Shown piece after piece: positions 54,353 through 63,300 of a stretch of 64,000 nt of DNA. A program made the position numbers and the translations under genes. Under the pieces are notes generated by a model. It had not been told where the DNA came from, did no database searches, and saw only the letters and a list, made by a program, of their open reading frames with translations. Source of the DNA: JACZUI01 sp965216725 (GTDB lineage Bacteria > Actinomycetota > Acidimicrobiia > Spongiisociales > ZC4RG35); the NCBI GenBank assembly GCA_965216725.1, contig CBDCGI010000018.1:124001-188000 (forward strand). The letters run 5' to 3'. The number at the start of each line of letters is the position of its first letter. Position 1 is the stretch's first letter.

Positions 54353-54827
54353 TAAGGCCGTCGATCGGCTTGAGCACGACGCTCCCATCTGCCAGATCGA
54401 CTTCTGGGACGAGGTCGGAGACAAACGGTACTTCGAACCTCCCCCGCTCTTGTTCGATCACGAGCCGGTCCTGCTGAGGCCCATGAGCCACGGCGACGAC
54501 CACCCCGATGTGGGAACCTCCGCGGTCTACGACTCTGAGCCCAACTAGTTGTTCGGGCCAGTACTCGTCAGCCGCCAGTTCGCGACGCTGGTCCACTTGC
54601 ACCGGGTTTCCGCGGAGTGGTTCAACACTGCTGCGGTCGATGCGTCCCAAAAAGGCGATCTGCCAGCCTTTGTCTCCCCGCCGACGATCGCGGATCTCGA
54701 GACTCTCACCACCAACATGCACAACCGCACCCGGGGCTATGAGCTCGATGTCCTCTTTATCGATATAGATACCGATATGGCCCTTGAGGCCGTTGGGTGA
54801 GCCCAATCGACCTACGGTGTGCCGCAG
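54327..54827 (-). CDS. rimM: Ribosome maturation factor RimM, probable CTG start
   Basis: The 166-residue protein has RimM's N-terminal barrel TVGRLGSPNGLKGHIGIYI and the PRC-barrel part (LVGLRVVDRGGSHIGVVVAV). RimM binds S19 and helps 30S maturation. Family members start a few residues before VGRxG; the only start-like codon there is CTG 54827 (giving MRHTVGR), four bases after the khpA stop. Upstream ATG/GTG frames would run through khpA. If CTG is used it is the fourth case in this window. Confidence 0.88.
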   Translation of the reverse strand: MRHTVGRLGSPNGLKGHIGIYIDKEDIELIAPGAVVHVGGESLEIRDRRRGDKGWQIAFLGRIDRSSVEPLRGNPVQVDQRRELAADEYWPEQLVGLRVVDRGGSHIGVVVAVAHGPQQDRLVIEQERGRFEVPFVSDLVPEVDLADGSVVLKPIDGLISGPESPR

Positions 54828-54831
54828 GGGC

Positions 54832-55089
54832 TCAGTCGACGAACTCGACGTCAGCCGAGATCCCCTCTTCCTCAGCAGCCGCGCCGGCGGCAGCCCTGAT
54901 CGCTTTGGCAACCCGACCCCGTCGGCCGATCACGCGACCCATATCGGACTTGGCGGTCCGCACCTCTGCAACGACTTCGTCCGGGCCCTGTTCTACGAGA
55001 GTGACGCTGACGGAGTCAGGGTCATCGACGATGGCCTTGACCACATAGTCGACGACGCGCTCCACAATCTCACCGCGTGCCATGGTCAT
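54832..55089 (-). CDS. khpA: KH-domain RNA-binding protein KhpA
   Basis: The 85-residue protein is a single KH domain with the RNA-binding loop MGRVIGRRGRVAKAIRA. KhpA proteins regulate RNA and cell elongation in Gram-positive bacteria, often with KhpB. The start may be ATG 55089, overlapping the rpsP stop as ATGA, or the ATG six bases later (MARGEIVERV). The rpsP-khpA-rimM order is conserved. Confidence 0.92.
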   Translation of the reverse strand: MTMARGEIVERVVDYVVKAIVDDPDSVSVTLVEQGPDEVVAEVRTAKSDMGRVIGRRGRVAKAIRAAAGAAAEEEGISADVEFVD

Positions 55090-55415
55090 TCCTCCTCAGA
55101 AACAGCTGAATCGTCGTCACCTTCAACCTCGGCCCCGACTGTGTGAATCTGACCTGATTGAACCTTCATGGTGGTCATCGCCCCCGAAATGTTGAGCAGC
55201 TTCTCCACGGTTTCGGTTGGTTGCGCACCCTTGCTCAGCCAATCTGCCGCCCGCTCGTTGTCGATCTCGACCAAAGACGGGTCCTGGTTCGGGTCATAGC
55301 GCCCTATCTGCTCGATGTAACGGCTGTCGCGAGCAGCCCGACCATCAACCACCACGACGCGGTACATGGGCGACTTCTTCTTGCCCATTCGCATCAATCT
55401 CATCTTCACAGCCAT
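55086..55415 (-). CDS. rpsP: 30S ribosomal protein S16
   Basis: The 109-residue S16 starts MAVKMRLMRMGKKKSPMYRVVV, with the IEQIGRYDPNQDPSLVEID core that is typical of the family. It has an acidic C-terminal tail (EGDDDSAVSEEE), longer than in E. coli. It follows ffh by four bases and overlaps khpA as ATGA. Confidence 0.96.
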   Translation of the reverse strand: MAVKMRLMRMGKKKSPMYRVVVVDGRAARDSRYIEQIGRYDPNQDPSLVEIDNERAADWLSKGAQPTETVEKLLNISGAMTTMKVQSGQIHTVGAEVEGDDDSAVSEEE

Positions 55416-55419
55416 TCAT

Positions 55420-56751
55420 TCACCTCTTGGTTTGCCGACCGCCCATGAGGCTCTCGAGGTTTGGCATACCTCGGCCGCCGGCCAGCGTTTTCATCATCTT
55501 TCTTGCGTCGGCGAACTGCTTCAACAGCCGGTTCACGTCCTGGGCCTTGGTGCCCGAACCGGACGCGATACGCCGCTTGCGGCTTCCGCCGATGATCTTT
55601 GGGTTCCGGCGCTCCTCAGGTGTCATCGACTGAATAATCGCTTCGACCCTTCGGATGTCGCGGTCGTCGACGTCGACGTCACGGAGCGCGCCGGACCCGG
55701 GGAGCATAGCAAGGATGTCCTTTAGAGGTCCCATCCGCTTCATCTGCTGAAACTGACTCAGGAAGTCCTCGAGGGTGAATTCCCCTTTCTCCATTTTCTT
55801 GGCTGTCCGCTCTGCTTCGTCCTGGTCGAACGTCTCTTCGGCCTTCTCGATAAGGGTCAAGACATCCCCCATCCCGAGGATTCGGGAGGCCATACGCTCG
55901 GGATGGAAAGGCTCGAGGTCGGCGAGGCCCTCACCTACTCCGACAAACTTGACCGGAGCTCCGGTCACCTCACGAACAGAGATCGCGGCGCCTCCTCGGG
56001 CATCACCGTCGAGCTTCGAGAGAACGACGCCAGTTAGGCCAATGCGAGATTGGAAGCCGTCGGCAACATTGACCGCGTCCTGACCCGTCATCGCGTCCAC
56101 AACCAACAAGACCTCGTCGGGCTCAGACGCCCTATCGACCTCTGCGAGTTCCCGCATCAGCTGGTCGTCGATCTGGAGACGCCCGGCGGTGTCGATGATC
56201 ACCACATCGCGGCCAGTCTTCGCAGCCTCTTTCATGGCGGACTTAACCAGCTTTGTTGGCTTCCCCTTGCGATCGGTGAACACGGGTATCTCCAGCCGAG
56301 AGCCAAGTGTCTCCAACTGATCGATCGCAGCGGGACGTTGCAAGTCGGCGGCTACCAGCATTGGTCTCTTCCCGTCTTTGGCCAGGTGCTTGGCGAGTTT
56401 TGCTGCGGTAGTCGTTTTGCCCGAGCCCTGTAGACCGACCACGAGGATTGTGAGCGGCGGTGCTACTCGTCTGAGGGGCTCCGACTCCGAGCCCAAAGTG
56501 ACGACCATCTCCTCGTGAACAATCTTGATGACCTGCTGGGCAGGAGATAACGCCTTGGTGGCGGTAACCAAGAGAGCCCTTTCCCGAACTCTTGCCAAGA
56601 AGCTCTTGACGACTCCCACGTTGACATCAGCCTCGAGAAGCGCGAGCCGGACCTCTCTTAGGGCGGCGTCGATGTCCTTTTCGGAAAGACGCCCTTTGCC
56701 ACGGAGGCCCGCAAACACGGACTCGAAACGAGAAGTGAGCGCGTCGAACAT
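55420..56751 (-). CDS. ffh: Signal recognition particle protein Ffh
   Basis: The 443-residue GTPase with the RNA-binding M domain targets membrane proteins co-translationally. The N domain starts MFDALTSRFESVFAGLRGKG. Walker A is GLQGSGKTTTAAKLA; the G domain has DTAGRLQID and the TKLDGD-like SKLDGDARGG. The Met-rich M domain (QFQQMKRMGPLKDILAMLPG) binds SRP RNA. No SRP RNA gene was found next to it. The 3' neighbour is rpsP. Confidence 0.97.
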   Translation of the reverse strand: MFDALTSRFESVFAGLRGKGRLSEKDIDAALREVRLALLEADVNVGVVKSFLARVRERALLVTATKALSPAQQVIKIVHEEMVVTLGSESEPLRRVAPPLTILVVGLQGSGKTTTAAKLAKHLAKDGKRPMLVAADLQRPAAIDQLETLGSRLEIPVFTDRKGKPTKLVKSAMKEAAKTGRDVVIIDTAGRLQIDDQLMRELAEVDRASEPDEVLLVVDAMTGQDAVNVADGFQSRIGLTGVVLSKLDGDARGGAAISVREVTGAPVKFVGVGEGLADLEPFHPERMASRILGMGDVLTLIEKAEETFDQDEAERTAKKMEKGEFTLEDFLSQFQQMKRMGPLKDILAMLPGSGALRDVDVDDRDIRRVEAIIQSMTPEERRNPKIIGGSRKRRIASGSGTKAQDVNRLLKQFADARKMMKTLAGGRGMPNLESLMGGRQTKR

Positions 56752-56774
56752 TCAGGCCGGGAGTGTATGCCCCT

Positions 56775-56918
56775 CCTCGAGCCTGCAACAGAACGCGCCA
56801 TACGCGACTCAAGGCACTCTCGACGGGACGTGGCCGCCACGCCGATCCTCGAGCCTGGAACAGAACGCGCCATACGCGACTCAACGCACTCTCGACGGAA
56901 CAAGACTGCTACGCCGAA
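56775..56918. repeat. Direct repeat array, two units of 72 bp
   Basis: Two adjacent 72-bp units (56775-56846 and 56847-56918) share a nearly identical 55-base front part and a looser tail. The shared core includes aacgcgccatacgcgactca. The stop of the AbiEi/DUF559 pseudogene lies inside the second unit's tail. The same core recurs in the array at 57888-58077. Confidence 0.9.
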
Positions 56919-57842
56919 CGTAGCCCGGCCCGGATCACGCCGACCGCTTCGATTTCGGCGACACAACGCTCAGGCTCGCCGGTGAGCATCTTGTAGGTAT
57001 ATCGAAGAACCTGGAACCCGCGGGTCGCCAACTCGTTGTCCCGTCGTCGATCGCGCTCAAAGTCGCCATTTCGCTGGTGCCAGTTGCGACCGTCGGCTTC
57101 GATAATCAACCTCCACTCAGGGAATCAAGAACATCAACGCGGCAGATCTGGCCCGTGAGCAATGCCCGGTGCTCTCTCGAATACGGCGGCACCTCGGCGC
57201 GGCGCAACAATCGCTCCAGCAATGCCTCCAAATACGTCGTAATCCTTCGTCGGTGCCGAAGGCAGACGTTCATACACCATTCGACGAAGCGACTTAATCC
57301 CCCGGGTTCGGCGCCCGGCTTCCCGATCGAAGATAGGGAAGGAAAGCCGGCAAGTCGAGCTTCCCGCTTAGAACGGCGTCATCGAAGATCGGCTCCAACA
57401 ACCCAACCTGCACATCCGCCCCCAGCGACAGGAATGTCTCTGGCGCCGTCGAAACCCGGAACCCGCGGATCACGGTCGTCGAAATCAAGTCAAACTGATC
57501 CGATTCGATGACTCTCGCCAACGGCGAGCGACGGTTGGCCCCCTCCGGCACGACGATGGTTGGTCGGGTCTTGGCCATATCGCGGAAACCGAGGAGGTGC
57601 GCTGCTGAGCGATGCCCGACAAATGCCTCAGGATGGCCGAGAAGGGCGGCGGAGAGTTGGCGCTCCCAGGTGGACGGAGCTGACGCCAGCGCATAGACCG
57701 ACTGGTCAAGCCGCACCCAGGCCCCGTTGTCGATAGCGCGGAAGATCGCGCTGCGGTCAAACCCAAACTCCAGGGCTTGTTTTCGGCTGAACACACCGTG
57801 CTGCTTCCGAACGGTGGCGTTCAGACGGCTGGTGTCCCTCAT
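56909..57842 (-). pseudogene. Frameshifted AbiEi-antitoxin-like / DUF559 fusion gene
   Basis: The start is ATG 57842 (MRDTSRLNATVRKQHGVFSR), an AbiEi-type winged-helix region (KQALEFGFDRSAIFRAIDNG). The frame stops at 57294 but continues one frame over as LSRFVEWCMNVCLRHRRRIT and LEALLERLLRRAEVPPYS, then shifts again near 57118 into a DUF559/Vsr-like domain (LIIEADGRNWHQRNGDFERD). Intact actinomycete relatives are a single chain of this order. Two frameshifts suggest decay, though sequencing errors cannot be excluded. It is bracketed by same-direction repeat arrays. Confidence 0.8.
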
Positions 57843-57887
57843 ATGTAGAGGATTTTGGATTGGACCCGTGCGATCAACCCCTTCGTT

Positions 57888-58077
57888 CGAGCCGACGGCA
57901 GAACGCGCCATGCGCGATTCAAAGCCGGGTCGAGGAAACCCACACGACCGCCACTCCACGAGCCTGCAACAAAACGCGCCATACGCGACTCAAAGCCGGG
58001 TCGAGGAAACCCACACGACCGCCGCTCCACGAGCCTGCGACAGGACGCGCTATACGCGACTCAACGCGGGATCGACG
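57888..58077. repeat. Direct repeat array, three units of 71 bp
   Basis: Three units start at 57888, 57959 and 58030. The first two share almost all bases including the tail ggtcgaggaaacccacacga; the third is shortened and diverges after its core. The core is the same as in the array at 56775, in the same orientation. The array lies directly upstream of the AbiEi-like pseudogene on the minus strand and downstream of puuD. Confidence 0.9.
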
Positions 58078-58088
58078 TGAAGGGCTCC

Positions 58089-59273
58089 TTAGCCGTCGGT
58101 GTACTCGTCGAGCCAGACCTCGAGTGTCGCCCGTTCCTCGTCGGTCATCCCTGTGAGATTCCCGATGGGCATGTTGGTGGTATCGACGGCCTGGGCTCGA
58201 ATCAGGCTCGCGTTGGTGATCATCTCGTCTGACGTGTCAAAGGTGACGTCCTTCGGAGCTGCTGTGAATCCGGGCTGTGTCGGCGTGGCCGAATGACATG
58301 GTGTGCACCGGTCGGTGACGATGACGACACCATCCTCAAATGTCACCGTTGATGCATCTACAGCGGGCAGGTCGGTCTCGGGAACCGTCACGTAGGCCAG
58401 GACGAGCATCCCCAACGCCGCTGCGGGCAACGCCCACGTATTGCGATGCCCCTGCCCCCGGAGGTTGAACCAATGCCGAATAACAGCACCTGCCAGCACC
58501 AGACCGGCCAGTACCAGCCAGCCGATCTCGTCGCCGAACGTGAAGGGGAAGTGGCTGGAGATCATGATGAAGATCACCGGCAACGTCAGGTAGTTGTTGT
58601 GGAGTGAACGCAATGCGGCGTGCTCGCCAAGCGCACGGTTGGGCTCACGCCCTTCCTCAATAGCGCCCACCATCTCCTTCTGCGCCGGGATGATGACGAA
58701 GAAGACGTTGCCCGCCATGAGCGTTCCGAGCAGCGCACCGGTGTGGATGTAGGCCGCCCGGTCGGTGAAGAGCTGGTCGAGTCCGAAGATTGTCCCTGCG
58801 ATCAGCACAAACGACATGGCTATGAAGAAGGGCGGATCTTCGATGAGAGGTGACTTGCACAACCAGTCGTACACCAACCAGCCGACAAGCAACAGGCCGA
58901 TTCCGATGAGTGACGCAACCAGCGGAGTGATGTCCGCCTTGGCGGCATCGATGAGGAGCACCTCCGCGTCGAGGTAGAAGAGGAGCACCAGCAAGGAGAA
59001 CCCGCTCAGCCACGTGGTGTACGCCTCCCACTTGAACCAGTGGAGAGTGTCTGGTAGCCGACGGAGCCCGGTGTACTTGAGCACGCGGTAGAAACCCCCG
59101 CCATGCACAGCCCACAGCTCGGCCGACGAGCCTTCGGGGAGATCGGGCGTGGCCCTCACCTGGTTGTTCAGCCAGACGAAGTAGAACGACGTCCCAATCC
59201 ACACGACACCGGCGACCACATGTAGCCAGCGCAGACCGAGATGGAGCCAGTCGTATACGTGATCCCAGGTCAC
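58089..59273 (-). CDS. puuD: Membrane urate hydroxylase PuuD with C-terminal cytochrome c domain
   Basis: The 394-residue protein has about eight membrane helices with His-rich starts (LRWLHVVAGVVWIGTSFYFVW) and a C-terminal haem c site CTPCH (about residue 326). This matches PuuD, a membrane-bound uricase-type enzyme that passes electrons to its cytochrome domain rather than making hydrogen peroxide. A late Met (MPIGNLTGM) may be the distal haem ligand. No other purine-catabolism genes are visible here, so the assignment rests on architecture. Confidence 0.9.
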   Translation of the reverse strand: MTWDHVYDWLHLGLRWLHVVAGVVWIGTSFYFVWLNNQVRATPDLPEGSSAELWAVHGGGFYRVLKYTGLRRLPDTLHWFKWEAYTTWLSGFSLLVLLFYLDAEVLLIDAAKADITPLVASLIGIGLLLVGWLVYDWLCKSPLIEDPPFFIAMSFVLIAGTIFGLDQLFTDRAAYIHTGALLGTLMAGNVFFVIIPAQKEMVGAIEEGREPNRALGEHAALRSLHNNYLTLPVIFIMISSHFPFTFGDEIGWLVLAGLVLAGAVIRHWFNLRGQGHRNTWALPAAALGMLVLAYVTVPETDLPAVDASTVTFEDGVVIVTDRCTPCHSATPTQPGFTAAPKDVTFDTSDEMITNASLIRAQAVDTTNMPIGNLTGMTDEERATLEVWLDEYTDG

Positions 59274-59343
59274 GACCAGCGAGCAACCGGATTGTGTTCC
59301 TGCACGAACCGGCAGTGTATGCCGATGTGCCCAGGGGTTCAGT

Positions 59344-60357
59344 TCACCAGGTGGGCACGTAGGTCGTCAGCGTTTTCATATAGCTAGTCCGCTCGAACAC
59401 CCCCGGGTCGGGAACAGCCTCGAACGAAAGGCTGCCCCTCGCCTCGTCGGCCGACTTGTAGTCCCGCTCGGCCAGCCACGCCTCGAGGCCATCGCGAACC
59501 TCTGAGAGACGACCGGCGCCGTGGCGAAGTAGAGCCGAGGCCATGTTCATGACCGTGGCCCCTGCTAGGAGGGACTTGATTGCGTCGTCCGGCTGGTGGA
59601 TTCCCGACGTTGCGGCGAGATCGCAGTCCACCTTCCCGTAGAGAATCGCCAGCCACCGGAGCACCAGCCGTAGCTCGACCGGGTCCGAAAGCTTGAGGTT
59701 GGGAACGACATGAAGCGTGTCGAGATCTATATCCGGCTGATAGAAACGATTGAAGATGACAAGCGCATCGGCGCCGGCGTCGGACATCCGGCGAGCCATG
59801 TCTCCGAAAGAGGAGAAATAAGGGCCGACCTTGACTGCGAGGGGTCCTTCGCCAGCCGTCTTGATGGTCTCCACCAATCGTAGATACGACGCCTCGACAG
59901 CATCGGCCGACTCCTCGACGTTGGTTGCAAGCCGATAGGTATTGATCTCGAGACCGTCGATCCCCTGATCCCAGAGGATTCGCGCGTATGCGGTCCAACC
60001 ACCTTCAGAGACTCCGTTCAGACTGGCGATAACAGGGACCGACGCTTCCTCTTTTGCCCGGCGCACCAGGTCCAAGTAGTCCTCGGGCCCGGTGTTGTAG
60101 TCGTCGAGCTGGGGGAAGAAGCCGGCGGCCGCTTCGCCGAACCCGTCAGCGCCCATCTCGAGGCTGTAGTGAACCGCCATCGCATCGTGTTCGATCTGCT
60201 CCTCGAACAGGCTGGGCAACACGATCGCAGGTGCCCCTGCGTCCACCAACGCAAGGATGTGGTCGATGTCCCCGGTCAGGGGGGACGCCGACGGGACTAT
60301 GGGATGATCGAGCTCGATACCCATGTAGCTGGTCTTCATGTCGATTGTTCTGCTCAT
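59344..60357 (-). CDS. Dihydroorotate-dehydrogenase-like flavoprotein
   Basis: The 337-residue TIM-barrel protein starts at ATG 60357 (MSRTIDMKTSYMGIELDHPIV), overlapping the nifJ stop as ATGA. It has FMN-barrel features: SASPLTGD near the start, VIASLNGVSEGGW, and KVGPYFSSFGDMARRM. It belongs to a DHOD-like family that is distinct from PyrD. It lacks an obvious Fe-S domain of its own. Coupling to nifJ suggests it may use reduced ferredoxin or share electrons with pyruvate oxidation, but the substrate is unknown. Confidence 0.82.
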   Translation of the reverse strand: MSRTIDMKTSYMGIELDHPIVPSASPLTGDIDHILALVDAGAPAIVLPSLFEEQIEHDAMAVHYSLEMGADGFGEAAAGFFPQLDDYNTGPEDYLDLVRRAKEEASVPVIASLNGVSEGGWTAYARILWDQGIDGLEINTYRLATNVEESADAVEASYLRLVETIKTAGEGPLAVKVGPYFSSFGDMARRMSDAGADALVIFNRFYQPDIDLDTLHVVPNLKLSDPVELRLVLRWLAILYGKVDCDLAATSGIHQPDDAIKSLLAGATVMNMASALLRHGAGRLSEVRDGLEAWLAERDYKSADEARGSLSFEAVPDPGVFERTSYMKTLTTYVPTW

Positions 60358-63300
60358 TCTTCGATCTCCGCGTACTCGGCGGTGCGATGGATCTCCACCA
60401 TTTGCTCGTAGAGGTGCCATCGATTGTCGATGTCCTGCTGGGCCTGAGACATCAATAACTCGGCTTGTTCGGGATCGGCCCGGCCGAGCATCGCGAACCG
60501 CGCCTCTTTGGCGGCAAACTCCTTGAATGGGACCTTCGGTTTGCGGCTGTCGAGCCTCAGCCCTGGCATGCCAGCCTCCTCTCGAGCCGGGTCATAGCGA
60601 TACAACGGCCAGTAGCCGGACTCGGTTGCCGTCTTCTGCTGGCCAAGCTGGTTTGCCATGTCGATGCCATGCGCGATGCAGGGGCTGTACGCGATGACCA
60701 GCGAGACACCATGATGAGCCTCCGCCTCGGCGAGGGTCTTCACTGTCTGTGTCGGGTTGGCACCCATAGCAACCTGGCCCACGTACACATTGCCGTAAGA
60801 CATGGCGATCTGGCCCAGATCCTTTTTCCCGGTGGCCTTCCCGCCGGCGGCGAACTTGGCGATGGCCGCCCGCGGTGTTGACTTGGACGCTTGTCCGCCA
60901 GTGTTGGAGTAGACCTCGGTATCCAGCACCAGGATGTTGATGTCACGACCGGATGCCAGAACATGGTCGAGACCCCCGAACCCGATGTCGTAGGCCCAGC
61001 CGTCGCCGCCGACGATCCAGATGCTGGTCTCGACGAGGGCGTCGGCAACGCCTTCCAGACGTCTTGGAAGTGGACCCTCCAGATCGGCCAGCCTCGTCTT
61101 GAGAGCATCAACATGGTCCCGCTGAAGACGGGTGAGGGTATCGGTATCGAGATTCTCCGGGTTCTCGGCCAACTCGAGAATGTCGACTGCCAGCTCGCCC
61201 AGCTCGGGGGCCAGAGCCGTTACCAGGAGGATTGCGTCCTCTCTCTGCGCCTCCATGGCCAGACGCATGCCAAGCCCGAACTCGGCGTTGTCTTCGAACA
61301 AACTGTTGGACCATGCAGGCCCTCGGCCATCCTGATTGGTGGTCCAAGGCGTCGTGGGCAGGTTGCCTCCGTAAATGGATGAACAACCGGTGGCGTTGGC
61401 CACGATCATTCGGTCACCCATCATCTGTGTTATGAGCTTCAGATAGGGCGTTTCCCCGCATCCTGCACATGCCCCAGAGAACTCGAAGAGTGGTTCCAGG
61501 AGCTGTGAGCCTTTGACCGACGCAGCATTCACCTCATCAACGCGCATCTCCGGGATGGTGAGAAAGTGGGCAAAGTTGGCTCTCTCTCTTTCCAGATGGT
61601 CTTCTTTGGGCAACATGTTGATCGCCTTGTGCTTGACCACCTTCTTCGACTTCGCCGGGCAGATGTCCACACACACAGCGCATCCCGTGCAGTCATCGGG
61701 CGCAACCTGGATGGTGATCCTCTTCCCCGTAAGGTCTTTACCCGTGGACTCCTTCCACAAGAAGCCATCTGGTATTGCGACATCGGGATCGAACGCTTTG
61801 AACCGGATTGCCGCATGGGGGCAAACGAGGGCGCAACGTCCGCAGTCGATGCAAATGTCTGGATCCCAAATCGGGATCTCGTGAGCGATGGAGCGCTTCT
61901 CCCACCTTGCAGTCCCTGTGGGAAAGGTCCCGTCCACCGGCATGGCGGAGACGGGCAGCAGATCACCTTTCCCGTCGAGCATCATCGATGTCACCTTCCT
62001 CACGAAATCGGGCGCCGAGTCGGTCACCGGGCGTCCTGACATCGCCTCCCCCGATACTCCACCGGGATCCACCTTGTAGAGGGACTCGACTGCTCGGTCT
62101 ACCGCCCGCTCGTTCTTCTCGACAACAGCTCTCCCCCTCCGGCCGTAGGTCTTACCGATGTGCCTTTTGATGGCTGCCACCGACGTGCTCGGGTCCAAGA
62201 CCTCAGAGATGTGGAAAAAGCAAGTCTGCAGAACCGTGTTGATCCGTCCACCGAGACCCTCTTCGCGTGCGATCCGCCCGGCATCTACCGCCCACACCTC
62301 GAGCTGCTTCTCGACGATCTCCCTCTGTGACTCGATAGGGATTCGCTCCCAGGTCTGTTCGGCAGGGTGTGGACTGTTGATGAGTACCGCAGCCCCAGGT
62401 GCAGCGACACTGAGGGGTTCTCCCTCGTTGAGAAACTGGAATTGGTGGACTGCCACGAAGTCGGCGCTGTCGATCAGGTACGTCGACTCGATGGGGCGAG
62501 GGGAAACCCTCAGGTGTGACACGGTCTTCGAGCCCGATTTCTTCGAGTCGTAGACGAAGTAGCCCTGCACGTGGAGATCGGTCTCCTCGCCGATGATCTT
62601 CACCGTTGCCTTGTTGGCCCCCACCGTGCCGTCCGATCCGAGGCCGTAGAACACGGCTCGGGTCACATCCGCAGGCTCTGACCACCGGGTCGAGTCGTAG
62701 TCCACCGAGAGGCCGCTGACATCATCTCTGATCCCGACTGTGAAATGGGTGCGACCGCCGGGAATGGATGCCTCCGTGAACACGCCGGCCACCATCGCCG
62801 GCGTGAACTCCTTCGAGGAGAGGCCGTACCGCCCTCCCAGCACCCGACAATCACGCCCCTGCTCCTTCAAAGCCGACACGACGTCGAGATACAGGGGCTC
62901 TCCTATCCCTCCTGGCTCCTTCGTGCGATCAAGGGCAACTACACAAGTCGCGGTGTCCGGAATGGCGGCACTGAAGGACTCCGACGCGAATGGCCGGTAC
63001 AAGCGAACGGTGACCACGCCAACTCTCTGGCCTTCGTCCACCAGACGATCGACCGCCTCGCGTGCGGCACCCGAACCCGAGCCCATGATCACCAGGACCG
63101 TCTCGGCGTCTTCGGCTCCGTAATAGTCAAACAGGCCGTATTCGCGGCCCGACTTCTCTCCCACCCGTCCCATCACCGCTTCGACGATTCCCGGTAGCTC
63201 CTCGTAAAAAGGATTGACCGCTTCGCGTGCCTGGAAGAAGACGTCGGGGTTCTGGGCGCTACCCCGCAGAACAGGTCGGGTCGGGCTCAAGGCTCGAAGC

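Noticed and set aside
56775..58077. A CRISPR-like array around the AbiEi/DUF559 pseudogene
   Set aside because: The intervening tails are nearly identical within each array, there is no cas gene, and the units differ too much for CRISPR repeats. Simple direct repeats fit better.
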